Positions 9,056 through 18,274 of a DNA stretch of 53,702 nucleotides are shown piece by piece. The notes beneath the pieces are model-generated. The model saw only the letters and a list, made by a program, of their open reading frames with translations, was not told the DNA's origin and did not search any database. Location: assembly GCA_934663775.1 (NCBI GenBank), contig CAKUKU010000013.1, positions 1 to 53,702 on the forward strand, read 5' to 3'. The translations under genes and the position numbers were made by a program. Every line of letters begins with the position of its first letter. Positions within the stretch are counted from its first letter, which is position 1. Origin of the DNA: an uncultured Ellagibacter sp. (GTDB taxonomy: Bacteria; Actinomycetota; Coriobacteriia; Coriobacteriales; Eggerthellaceae).

Positions 9056-10192
9056 CTACTGGCCGTATTTGCGCCAGCTCGAGCCGCCGCTGCCGCGGCC
9101 CGACTTGTTGCGGCGCATCTTCGACGAAGCCGCAGACGTCTTGCGCCCGCCGGCGCTACCGCCCGTGCCCGCCGACTTTCGCACGGCCGACTTGCCCGAA
9201 CAATGCCCGCCACGCGGACTCGACGGGGCCTGCTCGCGCTGCATCCAGCGAGCCTGTTCGCGGCGTTCGCGGACCGACTCAGTCTCGCGTTTCAAGGAAA
9301 CGTAGGATTCATATCGCTCGCGCGCGAGCTCGCCGCGCTCGACCGCCGCACGAACAGCGCAGCCCGGCTCATTTTCGTGCTTGCAATCGCGGAAGCGGCA
9401 CTGCAAGGCAAGCTTCTCCACGTCGGCGAATGCAACGCCTATACCAGCGTCGGCATCCCAAAGACCCAAACCGCGAACGCCCGGCATATCAACCACGTAG
9501 CCGCCGTGGGGGATGGCAACCATCTCGCGGCTCACCGTGGTGTGGCGGCCCGCGCCGTCGACCTCGCGCACCGAGCCCGTTTCCTGCACCTCTTTGCCTA
9601 CAAGCAGGTTGACCAGGCTCGATTTGCCCACGCCGCTTCGCCCGATGAGCACGGCGACGGTGCCCTCGGGCACGAGCGCACGAACGGCATCGACGCTTTC
9701 GGGCGCGGCCTCCGACACGACGAGCGTTTCCACGTTCGAACCGACAAGCGCCAAAACGCGCTCGCGCACCCGCTCGACCTCGTCCTCGTTCTCGGCGAGA
9801 TCGGCCTTGGTGAGCACGACGGACACGGCGGCGCCCGTTTCGTGGGCAAGCACCAATTCGCGCTCCAACCTGCGCATATTAACTTCAACGGAAGGTTGCG
9901 TCACGATGACGCGGTCAAAGTTGGCGGCAAGCACCTGGGGAACGGCGCGCTCGGTGGGATCCTTGCGCACGAGCTCGCGCGCACGCGGCAGCACCTCGAC
10001 GATGAGCGCCTTGTCGTTGCCTTCGGCAAGCGAGACACGCACCTCATCGCCGATCACCGCGCGGACGCGCTCGCCCTTCACGAGCGAGGTCGCGTGCTTG
10101 CAGCGAAGCTCGGTCCCGTCCGAAAGACGCACCAAGGGAAACCCGCGATCGAGCTTGATGACGCGTCCTGTAACAACCGTGTCTTCCAACAA
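9056..10192 (-). CDS. rsgA: Ribosome small-subunit GTPase RsgA
   Basis: 378 aa, a circularly permuted GTPase that checks late 30S maturation. An N-terminal OB domain (1-70) is followed by G4 LTKAD, then G1 GRSGVGKSS, then G3 DMPGVRG, and finally a zinc site CRFRDCKHENEPGC. That order (G4 before G1) is diagnostic. The start is TTG at 10192, with AAGAGGGA upstream and no better ATG. The last ~80 residues are a low-complexity basic Ser/Gly/Arg/Lys tail absent from typical RsgA, perhaps an RNA-binding extension. It follows the membrane-anchored hypothetical gene by 12 bp. Confidence 0.93.
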   Translation of the reverse strand: MLEDTVVTGRVIKLDRGFPLVRLSDGTELRCKHATSLVKGERVRAVIGDEVRVSLAEGNDKALIVEVLPRARELVRKDPTERAVPQVLAANFDRVIVTQPSVEVNMRRLERELVLAHETGAAVSVVLTKADLAENEDEVERVRERVLALVGSNVETLVVSEAAPESVDAVRALVPEGTVAVLIGRSGVGKSSLVNLLVGKEVQETGSVREVDGAGRHTTVSREMVAIPHGGYVVDMPGVRGLGLWDADAGIGVAFADVEKLALQCRFRDCKHENEPGCAVRAAVERGELARERYESYVSLKRETESVRERREQARWMQREQAPSSPRGGHCSGKSAVRKSAGTGGSAGGRKTSAASSKMRRNKSGRGSGGSSWRKYGQ

Positions 10193-10204
10193 TCCCTCTT
10201 CCCC

Positions 10205-10822
10205 TTAGCGCTGGCGTTCCCGCAGGTAGCGGAAGAGCGCCATAAGAGCAAACCCAACGACAGTAAGGCCCACGCCCGGAGCGAACGACTCAATGCGGAA
10301 CTCGTCGGCGTGATGCGAGCCCTTCGCAACCACGGCGACGCTCGTCGCATGCACGTCGCTTAACCCCTGGTCCTCGGAGCAAGCAAGGTGGAACACGCCG
10401 CGAACCTGCAGCATCGTCCCCGTGGTGCCGTAGCGGCCGAGCGTATCGATGTGCGACGCGGACTCGCGCGTCATCAGCACCGCGACCGATGCATTGCTCG
10501 AATTCGAGGTCTCGGAAAGCGTGACCCACGCCATACCGTCGCCGGCGTCGATGATGTCGCCCACCGCCTCACCGGTGATTTGCACGGTCTGCTTGTCGTA
10601 ATACGAATCGGCATTCGACAGGTCGGCGATGGACGAGTCATAGATGAACGACGAGTCGGGTCGCTGCTGGGGGTTCACGAGGTTAGAATCGTCGTCGGCG
10701 CCCCCATCGTCTGCTGCGGCGATGGCGGGAAAGCACGCGCACAACACGAGTGCCGCCGCGAGGAGAACCCTCAGTGCACGCCGGAAAAGCCCCGTTCGAT
10801 TTGCCGTATCGCACCTGGTCAT
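10205..10822 (-). CDS. Secreted, C-terminally membrane-anchored hypothetical protein
   Basis: 205 aa. A signal peptide covers about residues 1-36 (positively charged start, then VLLAAALVLCACFPAIAAA). A soluble middle follows with alternating short strands, including VQITGEAVGDIIDAGDGMAWVTLS and GTMLQVRGVFHLAC, which looks like a small OB-type barrel. A C-terminal membrane helix (about 180-198) ends in a basic YLRERQR tail, so the barrel faces outside. Its ATG overlaps the trkH stop by four bases, linking it to potassium uptake and to rsgA. No function is known to me; it might be an accessory of TrkH. Confidence 0.7.
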   Translation of the reverse strand: MTRCDTANRTGLFRRALRVLLAAALVLCACFPAIAAADDGGADDDSNLVNPQQRPDSSFIYDSSIADLSNADSYYDKQTVQITGEAVGDIIDAGDGMAWVTLSETSNSSNASVAVLMTRESASHIDTLGRYGTTGTMLQVRGVFHLACSEDQGLSDVHATSVAVVAKGSHHADEFRIESFAPGVGLTVVGFALMALFRYLRERQR

Positions 10823-12339
10823 TGACGCTTCACCCGCTTACGGGGAACAACCGACACGACGATTTCGGCCAAAACGGCGAGCAGCGTCACGAACTCCAGA
10901 CGGCCGGCCCACATCTGGAGGATGTAGAATCCCTCGAGCGAGGGGGACATGCCGGGCGTCACGATGCCGGTGATAACGCCGCCGTTCGACGTCATGGCGA
11001 CCGATTCCATAATGGCTTGCGTCGCCTCGTAGCCGTGCGCGATGCCAACGAGCGCACCGACCGAATACGTGATCACGAAGAGCACGAACACGGTCATGGC
11101 CTCCTTCACGGCGTCGGAGGTGAGCACACGTCGTCCCAGATGGTTGTAGGAAACCACCACGCGGGCGGACGAGGGGGACACGGCCTCTTTCACCGTGGAG
11201 ACGATCGACTTGAAGATGATGCCCACGCGGTAGAGCTTCACGCCGCCCGCGGTCGATCCCGCCGAGCCGCCGACGGCCGTGATCAGCGCGAGCGCGAGGA
11301 ACGCGCCCGACGAGAACACCGTCGTGAGCTGGTTGGTCGTGACGTTTTGGAGTCCCGTGGTCGAGAACGCCGATATCACCATGAACAGGCCGCGGCGGAG
11401 GATCGCGGGCAGATCGGAGAACAGGGCGCTCGACGAAAGCGACGCCACGACGACTGCCGTCATCACCAGAAGCCAGATGATGAGCGTGCGAATCTCGATG
11501 TCGCCGAAAAACGACTGCAGGCGGCCCTTCCACACCTCGGCGTGGACGACGAAGCTGACCGAGCCCAAGATCATGAGCAGCACGAGAACGACTTCGATAG
11601 GAATCGAATTATAGTAGGCGACGCTTTCCGACATCGGCGCGAACCCGCCCGTGTCGAACGCCGAGATAGACAGCCACAGCGAGTGCAGCACCGCACGAAC
11701 CGGTTCCATGCCGATTGAGATGCACAGCGCCGTGAGAATCCCCGCAGCGACGAAGATGATCACAAGCGAGATGCGCAAAATGAGCTGCGTCGTCTGGACG
11801 ACGTTGGGAACCACGTGCTCGCTTCGGCCCTCGGCGGTGTAGAGCGAGGAGCCCGAGCGCTTGCCGAAGATGCCGAGCGAGAGCGCGACGACGATGAGCC
11901 CCAAGCCTCCGACCAGGTGCATCATGAAGCGGAACATGTTGTCGGCGTTGGAGAAGTGATCAATGTCGAGCGCGATGGTAGCGCCCGTCGTGGTGAGGCC
12001 GGACACACCGTCGAAAAGCGCGTCCATGTAGGTGGCGTAGTGCCCCGACAGAAACAGCGGGATCGACGCGAAGAACGCGAGCACGATCCACGCGAAGCCC
12101 GTGACCGCGAGCGCCTGGCGGCGTCCGAGGCGCCCCGGCTCGATGCGCAAGAACTGCAGCAGTGTGCCGAAGACGAGCGCGATGCCGATGCCCAGGAGAT
12201 AGCGCCGGGCGGGCTCCCATTCCTGAAAGACGATCGCCGTCAGGAGCGGCACGGCCATCAGGGCCGCAAAGAGCTGCGTCAGCGTGCCCAGGTAATGGCC
12301 GATGACGCGCAGGTCGTAAAGCGAGAATCGCTGCCACAT
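10819..12339 (-). CDS. trkH: TrkH/KtrB-family potassium uptake membrane subunit
   Basis: 506 aa, polytopic, with four membrane-pore-membrane repeats. Pore-loop glycines are seen in DGVSGLTTTGAT, ISAFDTGGF, ISAFSTTGL and ESVAMTSNGGVITG. The N-terminus carries extra helices, as in TrkH. It moves K+ together with a cytoplasmic TrkA/KtrA nucleotide-binding subunit, which is not in this window. A tiny membrane peptide gene ends 4 bp upstream and the next gene overlaps its stop, so it is the centre of a short operon. Confidence 0.92.
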   Translation of the reverse strand: MWQRFSLYDLRVIGHYLGTLTQLFAALMAVPLLTAIVFQEWEPARRYLLGIGIALVFGTLLQFLRIEPGRLGRRQALAVTGFAWIVLAFFASIPLFLSGHYATYMDALFDGVSGLTTTGATIALDIDHFSNADNMFRFMMHLVGGLGLIVVALSLGIFGKRSGSSLYTAEGRSEHVVPNVVQTTQLILRISLVIIFVAAGILTALCISIGMEPVRAVLHSLWLSISAFDTGGFAPMSESVAYYNSIPIEVVLVLLMILGSVSFVVHAEVWKGRLQSFFGDIEIRTLIIWLLVMTAVVVASLSSSALFSDLPAILRRGLFMVISAFSTTGLQNVTTNQLTTVFSSGAFLALALITAVGGSAGSTAGGVKLYRVGIIFKSIVSTVKEAVSPSSARVVVSYNHLGRRVLTSDAVKEAMTVFVLFVITYSVGALVGIAHGYEATQAIMESVAMTSNGGVITGIVTPGMSPSLEGFYILQMWAGRLEFVTLLAVLAEIVVSVVPRKRVKRQ

Positions 12340-12343
12340 GCCG

Positions 12344-12481
12344 CTACCCCATCAAGATGCGGACGACGCTGGCCAAGACCATCATCGCCAAAAGGAAGCA
12401 CACGAAGAACAGTATGATAATCGCGAAGCCCATGAGCGGCGTCGTAATTGACTCCCGTATGTCGGTCCAAGACTTTTGCAT
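12344..12481 (-). CDS. 45-aa single-helix membrane peptide upstream of trkH
   Basis: Reading from ATG 12481 gives MQKSWTDIRESITTPLMG, then a 22-25-residue very hydrophobic helix rich in Ile, Phe and Leu, then VVRILMG and TAG. An in-frame ATG at 12487 would add two residues. The stop is 4 bp before the trkH start, so the two must be co-transcribed. There is no Shine-Dalgarno sequence. A TAGAAT box ends exactly six bases before ATG 12481, which fits a leaderless transcript. By size and position it resembles small ion-transporter subunits such as KdpF, but no sequence homology is claimed. Confidence 0.65.
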   Translation of the reverse strand: MQKSWTDIRESITTPLMGFAIIILFFVCFLLAMMVLASVVRILMG

Positions 12482-12487
12482 GGGCAT

Positions 12488-12493
12488 ATTCTA
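12488..12493 (-). promoter_or_regulatory. Candidate -10 for a leaderless trkH-operon transcript
   Basis: TAGAAT reads on the minus strand with six bases between it and ATG 12481, so transcription would begin at or next to the start codon. No clear -35 is present. The same TAGAAT-N6-ATG arrangement recurs at 31223-31235. Confidence 0.45.
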
Positions 12494-12516
12494 GTACATT
12501 TGCCAGCAAGAACGCG

Positions 12517-12547
12517 CCGGGCGCGACGGGTGTTCCGTCGCGCCCGG
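12517..12547 (-). terminator. GC-rich hairpin after the dicarboxylate symporter
   Basis: A perfect 13-bp stem, CCGGGCGCGACGG with its complement, around a 5-nt loop, 35 bp past the symporter stop and before the trkH operon. There is no long U-run, so it may be a weak or factor-assisted terminator. Confidence 0.6.
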
Positions 12548-12581
12548 AAACGTTGCAGGTGAATGCAGTCGCGGACGACCC

Positions 12582-13901
12582 TTAGGCGGCCTTCGCGGCC
12601 AGACGGCGCTCCTTGCGCTCCTCGAGCGCGTTCACGCACACAGCAGCGGACTGATCGCCCGTGATGTTGACGACGGTGCGCATCATGTCGAGCACGCGGT
12701 CGACGCCGGCGACGAGCGCGATGCCCTCAACCGGAAGCCCGACCGACTGCAGCACCATGGCGAGCATGATCATGCCCGAACCCGGCACGCCGGCGGTACC
12801 GATCGAGGAGAGCACAGCGGTCATGATGATGACCATCTGCTGGCCAAGCGTCAGATCGATGCCGAACACCTGCGCGATGAAGATGGCGCAAACGCCCTGG
12901 TAGATTGCGGTACCATCCATGTTGATGGTCGCGCCGAGCGGAAGCACGAAGCTCGTGACCTCCTTTTTAACGCCGAGCTTCGCCGAGCACTCCATGTTGA
13001 TCGGCAGCGTGCCCACCGAAGATGCGGACGCGAAGGCGAAGGTCATGGCCTGCATCTGCCCCTTGAAGAACTGGACCGGGCGCATCTTCGCGATTGTGCG
13101 CACAAGCCCCGAGTACACGATGACCATGTGCAAAATCATGGCGAGGTACGCCACCAAGATAAGCTTCAGAAGCGGGAACAAGATGTCGGGGCCGTTCGAG
13201 GCGACGACAGGAGTGATCAGGCCGAACACGCCGAACGGAGCCACTGAGATGATGAAGTGCATGATTTTAATGCACACTTCCGACATGCCGTTCACGAAGT
13301 CGGCGACGGGTTTCGCCTTCTTGCCCGCAGCCAGGATACCGAAGCCGAAGAACAGCGCGATCACGATGATCTGCAGCATGTTCGCATCGGACATGGGCTG
13401 CACGAAGTTCGACGGGAAGATGTTCACGAGAGTGTCGATGAACGACGGCGCCTGCTTCGCCTCGTAGGAAAGGTCGGCCGTGGTGAGCGTATAGCCGCCG
13501 CCGACGTTGCACACGTTCGCGACGACGAGGCCGATCACAATGGCGCATGCCGTCGTGCACAGGTAGTACACGATGGTCTTGCCGCCGATGGCGCCGACTT
13601 TCTTGATGTCGGAAAGCGAGATAATGCCCGCAATCATCGAGAAAATGACGAGCGGCACGACGATCATCTTGATGAGGTTCAGGAAAATCGTGCCGAGCGG
13701 CTTGATGTAGGTGCTGGCGATGTCGGGCGCGCCCTGCAGCGCCAAGCCCGCGATGACGCCGAGCGCGAGCGCGATGAAAATCCAGGTGGTAAGCGACAGG
13801 CGCTTGAACCACGGCTTGTTCTCGTTGTTCTTGGAAACCTCGGCCGCGGTTTCCTCGATGTCGGAAACCGCCTCCTTCCCGAGGTCGGTCAAATCGGACA
13901 C
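12582..13901 (-). CDS. Dicarboxylate/amino acid:cation symporter (DAACS family)
   Basis: 439 aa, Na+- or H+-coupled importer. The hallmark SSVGTLPINMECS serine-rich re-entrant loop (about residue 290) and the GATINMDGTAIYQGV motif (about 325) that binds substrate and sodium are both present. Eight membrane helices are expected. The N-terminal 25 residues are acidic. The start is GTG 13901 with GAAGGGGGAC upstream. The substrate may be glutamate, aspartate or C4-dicarboxylates; sequence alone does not decide. Confidence 0.92.
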   Translation of the reverse strand: MSDLTDLGKEAVSDIEETAAEVSKNNENKPWFKRLSLTTWIFIALALGVIAGLALQGAPDIASTYIKPLGTIFLNLIKMIVVPLVIFSMIAGIISLSDIKKVGAIGGKTIVYYLCTTACAIVIGLVVANVCNVGGGYTLTTADLSYEAKQAPSFIDTLVNIFPSNFVQPMSDANMLQIIVIALFFGFGILAAGKKAKPVADFVNGMSEVCIKIMHFIISVAPFGVFGLITPVVASNGPDILFPLLKLILVAYLAMILHMVIVYSGLVRTIAKMRPVQFFKGQMQAMTFAFASASSVGTLPINMECSAKLGVKKEVTSFVLPLGATINMDGTAIYQGVCAIFIAQVFGIDLTLGQQMVIIMTAVLSSIGTAGVPGSGMIMLAMVLQSVGLPVEGIALVAGVDRVLDMMRTVVNITGDQSAAVCVNALEERKERRLAAKAA

Positions 13902-13984
13902 GATGTCCCCCTTCTCATGTGCAATCTTTCCAGCTTATCCCGCCTGGTGCCGCGCATACGTTTGCCCAGCGCCGACTCAGAAAA

Positions 13985-14013
13985 GCCGTATGCGATTGTA
14001 AGTGAACCGTCAA
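13985..14013 (-). promoter_or_regulatory. Weak promoter candidate for the symporter gene
   Basis: TTGACG (minus strand, 14008-14013) is followed 17 bp later by TACGGC (13985-13990). The -35 is good, the -10 poor. It lies about 85 bp before the GTG start. Confidence 0.3.
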
Positions 14014-14156
14014 GCTAGTTCGCCGAATAACCGACAAGCGAAACAGTTTGGAAACAAACGGAAGAAAAGTGGGGTGTTTCGCACCCTCGGCAAGCAGAGG
14101 AGAAGCGCGAAAACCGCCACCGCGCGACTGGCGAGCCCGCGAACAACAGACCGCAG

Positions 14157-14190
14157 AAACGCCCGTCGGCCAAGCGGCCGGCGGGCGTTT
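14157..14190 (-). terminator. 15-bp hairpin with flanking T-runs
   Basis: AAACGCCCGTCGGCC pairs with GGCCGGCGGGCGTTT around a 4-nt loop, with one G-T wobble. Stems ending AAA/TTT can terminate from either side. It lies just past the end of the gene remnants at 14223. Apart from this and the weak symporter promoter, 13902-14222 holds nothing I can identify. Confidence 0.6.
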
Positions 14191-14222
14191 GCGGGAAGAA
14201 GTAGAAAAAAGAGTCGGCGACT

Positions 14223-14583
14223 TTATTCGAGTCCGAGGATCCAGGGGTTCTCGGATGCCTTGCCGCGCACGTCCCACCAGATGATGGCAGCGCTCGTGGC
14301 GATGAGGAACTCGACTTTGCCCTCAGGCGTTTCGGCGAGGAACGGCGCGACGTTGGTCGCAACGCGGTCCTCATGCCCCGCCGCGCGTTCGGGGTCGAGC
14401 GCGCACACCCACGCTCACACGACCCGGCCCGCAGCACACGTCGAGCAAGGTGTCGCCCTCGCCGACCCCGATCGCGTCCAAATAGGCACGCGTGCCGTCG
14501 AGCTCGCAGAACGCGAAATCGCTGTAGAAATCGGCGATCTCGTTCCAATTCGGCCCCTTGCCCCCTTTGCGCTTACCGTCCAT
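14223..14583 (-). pseudogene. Truncated SAM-dependent methyltransferase remnant
   Basis: ATG 14583, preceded by AAGGAGAA, opens NWNEIADFYSDFAF...GVGEGDTLLDVCCGPGRVSV, the N-terminus and glycine-rich motif I of a class I SAM methyltransferase. That frame then degenerates and stops at 14371. A second frame (14408 to 14223) encodes APFLAETPEGKVEFLIATSAAIIWW...ENPWILGLE, which reads like a real protein tail. The simplest reading is a methyltransferase gene with a large internal deletion joining its two ends out of frame. Motifs II-IV are missing. Confidence 0.6.
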
Positions 14584-15146
14584 AGCAAATTCTCCTTACC
14601 CGACTGGCTGCCGAGCATGATGAGGTCGACGCCGGCAAGGTCGTCCTTGATCGCCGTGGTCTTGGAATCGCCCAGGTTGACGGCGACGTTCTGGACAGCC
14701 TCCAGATAGCGGTTCGCAGTAGCGGTGCCCTCGGCCACGCCCGTCGGGACGAGCTCGTAGGTGCCCGAAGCCGCATCGTAGTTCTTCACCAGGGCGACGG
14801 TCTTCTTGGCGGAGGCGTTCTTGAGCACGTAGCCCTGCAGGCCCTTCACGTACTTCTCGAACCGCTTGGCGATGTCGGTGGCGTTGCCGTAGCGCAGCTT
14901 CTTCGCGCCGTTGCTCTCGGCCGCGATCTGGTCGCCTGCGGAAGCCAGATTGTACATCGTGTCGATCATCGTGTAGATGTTCGTGGAGTCGAAGTTGATG
15001 CCGATGGGGTTGTAGTCGGCTGCGGCGTAAGCCTTCTGGGTGCCGCCGAATGCCGGGATGGCGACCATGGTCGCTGCCATGGTCGCAGCGCAGACGCAGG
15101 CAACGACCTTGTTGCCCCACGCCCTGGCAATGGACTGTTTTGTCAT
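14415..15146 (-). pseudogene. Secreted hypothetical protein truncated by fusion
   Basis: The start is ATG 15146 with GAAGGAAG. The first 42 residues are a long signal peptide (ARAWGNKVVACVCAATMAATMVAIPAFG...AYAA). About 140 residues of a helical extracytoplasmic protein follow (NIYTMIDTMYNLASAGDQIAAE..., GDSKTTAIKDDLAGVDLIMLGSQSGK). At about 14597 the frame runs into the ribosome-binding site and start region of the methyltransferase remnant. From there to 14415 it is an out-of-frame reading of that gene (Arg/Ser/Thr-rich). The native C-terminus is probably lost. I do not recognise the intact family. Confidence 0.55.
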
Positions 15147-15301
15147 TCTTCCTTCTTCCGTACGAGTTACCCAACGTGGAGTGCAAAACCCTCGAACCTG
15201 AGCCCGTTAAACCGAAAAAAGACAACACAAAGCCACAAGGCGGTCACCCACCACATTCCGACTTTCCCAGTTGTCGTCAATGATTTTCTATTCTCAGGTT
15301 A

Positions 15302-15324
15302 TATATATGCTCCACACATATATA
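15302..15324. promoter_or_regulatory. AT-rich inverted repeat upstream of the secreted gene
   Basis: TATATATG (15302-15309) and CATATATA (15317-15324) are perfect inverted copies separated by 7 bases. They lie between a promoter-like site and the secreted-protein start, in a short AT-rich island unlike its surroundings. Possible operator. Confidence 0.4.
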
Positions 15325-15332
15325 GCGTAATG

Positions 15333-15363
15333 AGTATAGCATTATGCGCGGATTATTCTGCAA
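15333..15363 (-). promoter_or_regulatory. Promoter candidate for the secreted-protein gene
   Basis: On the minus strand TTGCAG (15358-15363) and TATACT (15333-15338) are separated by 19 bp, longer than ideal. They lie about 190 bp before ATG 15146. Confidence 0.35.
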
Positions 15364-15489
15364 TCAGATTTTTCTGGAAATGCGAAAATGACGTCAAACG
15401 GAATATGACGAAGAAGAGCGGGTTTTCGGGACCGAACCACTTCCCCATCAACCACTGAAACCGCAATCGTTCAGGCATGCTCCCCAAAC

Positions 15490-15526
15490 GCAAAAAGGCT
15501 GCCAGGTCAAAGAACCTGGCAGCCTT
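15490..15526 (-). terminator. Intrinsic terminator of the heat-shock operon
   Basis: A perfect 13-bp stem, AAGGCTGCCAGGT and its complement, with a 6-nt loop. On the minus strand it is followed by TTTTT. It lies 25 bp past the clpB stop and is a textbook rho-independent terminator. Confidence 0.9.
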
Positions 15527-15550
15527 AAACAAACTATCGACTCTCGCACC

Positions 15551-18238
15551 CTATTCCAAAGGCAGGGCGTCCAAATCGAGCGGCGCCTCGACGCGGCAGG
15601 TGTAGTCCCCCGCGGTGTCGTCGATGTCGATCAGCACATGGCTGCGGTCGAGCAGCTTGCCGCGAACAGCCGCGTCGGCGATGCGGTCGACCACTTCGCG
15701 CTGGATCAAACGCTTTAGCGGACGAGCACCGTACACCGGGTCGAAGCCGTCGATCGAGAGATGCTCGAGCGCCGCGGGCGTCACGTCAAGCGACACATGG
15801 CGATCCGCCAGGCGACGGCGCACGTCTTCGAGCTGGAGCTTCACGATGGGCTCCATCGACTCGATCGACAGCGGCTTGAACGTGATGATGTCGTCGATAC
15901 GGTTCAGGAACTCGGGCTTGAACGTAGCGCGCAGCGAATCCTGAATCCTGTTCGTGAACTCGGCGAGCTTCTTCGACGCGGTGGCCACGTCTGCCTTCAT
16001 CATGCCTTCCATCATCTCGCCCATCGACTCGTTTTCCTTCGCAAAGTCGCGAATCTCCTGGCTGGCGATGTTGCTCGTCATGATGATGATGGCGTTCTTG
16101 AAGCTGACCACGCGCCCCTGGCCATCCGTCAGGCGACCGTCGTCGAGCACCTGCAGAAGCACGTTGAACACATCCGGGTGCGCCTTCTCGATTTCATCGA
16201 GCAGCACAACCGAGTAGGGCTTGCGGCGCACGGCCTCGGTGAGCTGGCCGCCCTCGTCGTAGCCCACGTATCCCGGAGGGGCACCGATCAGGCGTTGGAC
16301 GCTGAACTTCTCCATGTACTCGGACATGTCGATGCGCACCATGGCCTTCTCGGAATCGAACAGGTACTCGGCGAGCGCTTTGGCGAGCTCGGTCTTGCCC
16401 ACGCCCGTGGGGCCCAAGAACATGAAGCTGCCCACTGGGCGGTTCGGATCGGAAAGCCCCGCGCGGTTGCGGCGAATGGCGCCCGCCACCGCATGCACGG
16501 CTTCGTCCTGACCAACGACGCGCTCGTGCAGCTTGTCTTCCAAGTCGGCGAGCTTCTCCATCTCGCCCTGCATCATCTTCTGGACCGGGATGCCCGTCCA
16601 CGCGGACACCACCTCGGCGATCTCGTCTTCGGAGACCTCCTCCTTCAAAATCGCGCCGTCCTTCTGCTTGCCGACAAGCGTCTCCTCCGCCGTCTTCAAG
16701 CGCTGCTGCAGCTCGGGGATGGTGGAATAGCGCAGCTCAGAAGCACGCGAAAGGTCGCCCTCGCGTGTGACGCGCTCCTCTTCGGCCTGGGCGCTTTCCA
16801 GGTCGGCCTTGAGCGTCTGCACGTTCTCGATGACGTCTTTCTCGTTGCGCCATTCGGCCTTGCGGCGGTCGAGGTCCTCTTGCGCGTTCGCGATGTCGCG
16901 GCGCAGCGCCTCCAAGCGCTCCTTCGAGGCCTCGTCGCTCTCCTTCATGAGCGCCTGCTCCTCGATCTGCATCTGGGTGAGCTTGCGCTCGGCCATGTCG
17001 ACCTCTTCGGGCATCGAGTCAATCTCGATACGCAGGCGGCTCGCCGCCTCGTCCATCAGGTCGATGGCCTTATCGGGGAGGAAGCGGTCGGAGATGTAGC
17101 GATCGGAAAGCTCCGCGGCGGCAACGATGGCGCCGTCGGTGATGCGCACGCCGTGGTGAATCTCGTACTTCTCCTTCAGGCCGCGCAGGATGGCGATGGC
17201 GTCCTCCACCGTCGGCTCGCCGATCGTGACCGGCTGGAAACGACGGGCAAGCGCCTTGTCCTTCTCAACGTACTTGCGGTACTCGTCGAGCGTCGTCGCA
17301 CCGATGGCGTGAAGCTCGCCGCGCGCGAGCGCAGGCTTGAGCATGTTGCCCGCATCGAGCGTGCTGTCGCCCGAGGAGCCGGCGCCCACGATGGTGTGCA
17401 GCTCGTCAATGAACAGGATGACCTTGCCCTCGGACTGCTTCACCTCGCGCAGCACCGCCTTCAAGCGGTCCTCGAACTCACCGCGGTACTTCGCACCCGC
17501 CATCATCGCGCCTAAGTCGAGCGACACGATGTCGCGGTCCTTCAGGCTGGAGGGCACGTCACCTGCGACGATGCGCTGCGCGAGCCCCTCGACGATGGCC
17601 GTCTTGCCCGTACCCGGCTCGCCGATGAGCACCGGGTTGTTCTTGGTGCGGCGGGAAAGCACCTGGATGGTGCGGCGGATTTCCTCAGAGCGGCCGATCA
17701 CCGGGTCGAGCTTGCCCTCGCGCGCCTGCTGGGTGAGGTTCTGGCCGTACTGTTCCAAGGCCTCGAACTGGGCTTTCTCCTGCTGATCGGTCACGCGCGT
17801 GTCTCCGCGGAGCTCCTCGTAGGCCGCTTCAATGTTCTTGCGCGTAATGCCCGCGCTGTTCAGGATGCGCCCGGCCGCGCCCTTGTCCTCCGAAAGCGCG
17901 ATGAGCAGGTGCTCGCTTGTGGCGTAGCTGTCGCCGAGCTTCTCGGCCGCTTTCACCGCGTTGTCGATCGTCTTCATGAGGTCGTTGCCCGGCATCGGCA
18001 TGGGCATGCCGCCCTGCGACTTCGGACCGCGCTCGACCTCTTCGTTCACGTTGCGCCCGAGCTGCACCGGATCGGCACCGATGCGCTTGATGATTGCCGC
18101 GAGATTGTTCTCGTCGGCATCGAGCAATGCCTTCAGCAGGTGAATCGGCTGGATGACCGCCGACTCGGCATCGCTCGCCACACCCATGGAGTTCTGGAAC
18201 GCCTCCTGGGCGGTGATTGCAAGTTTGTCTAACCTCAT
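15551..18238 (-). CDS. clpB: ClpB disaggregase chaperone
   Basis: 895 aa, slightly longer than the usual ~860. An N-terminal Clp repeat domain (1-150) comes first. AAA+ domain 1 has Walker A GEPGTGKT (about 208) and Walker [11 protein letters not shown] long coiled-coil middle domain follows (about 400-540, heptad-rich with many Glu/Arg/Gln). AAA+ domain 2 has [12 protein letters not shown] (about 615) and [11 protein letters not shown]. It works with DnaK/DnaJ/GrpE to dissolve aggregates. Last gene of the hspR operon, 36 bp after hspR. Confidence 0.97.
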   Translation of the reverse strand: MRLDKLAITAQEAFQNSMGVASDAESAVIQPIHLLKALLDADENNLAAIIKRIGADPVQLGRNVNEEVERGPKSQGGMPMPMPGNDLMKTIDNAVKAAEKLGDSYATSEHLLIALSEDKGAAGRILNSAGITRKNIEAAYEELRGDTRVTDQQEKAQFEALEQYGQNLTQQAREGKLDPVIGRSEEIRRTIQVLSRRTKNNPVLIGEPGTGKTAIVEGLAQRIVAGDVPSSLKDRDIVSLDLGAMMAGAKYRGEFEDRLKAVLREVKQSEGKVILFIDELHTIVGAGSSGDSTLDAGNMLKPALARGELHAIGATTLDEYRKYVEKDKALARRFQPVTIGEPTVEDAIAILRGLKEKYEIHHGVRITDGAIVAAAELSDRYISDRFLPDKAIDLMDEAASRLRIEIDSMPEEVDMAERKLTQMQIEEQALMKESDEASKERLEALRRDIANAQEDLDRRKAEWRNEKDVIENVQTLKADLESAQAEEERVTREGDLSRASELRYSTIPELQQRLKTAEETLVGKQKDGAILKEEVSEDEIAEVVSAWTGIPVQKMMQGEMEKLADLEDKLHERVVGQDEAVHAVAGAIRRNRAGLSDPNRPVGSFMFLGPTGVGKTELAKALAEYLFDSEKAMVRIDMSEYMEKFSVQRLIGAPPGYVGYDEGGQLTEAVRRKPYSVVLLDEIEKAHPDVFNVLLQVLDDGRLTDGQGRVVSFKNAIIIMTSNIASQEIRDFAKENESMGEMMEGMMKADVATASKKLAEFTNRIQDSLRATFKPEFLNRIDDIITFKPLSIESMEPIVKLQLEDVRRRLADRHVSLDVTPAALEHLSIDGFDPVYGARPLKRLIQREVVDRIADAAVRGKLLDRSHVLIDIDDTAGDYTCRVEAPLDLDALPLE

Positions 18239-18274
18239 AATCTAAGCCTCCTTCACAAGGAGATGGTTTGCCAT

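Noticed and set aside
9056..10363. Long plus-strand open frames antisense to rsgA
   Set aside because: The minus frame has all RsgA motifs in order. The plus frames show only His/Arg/Ala-rich shadow composition.
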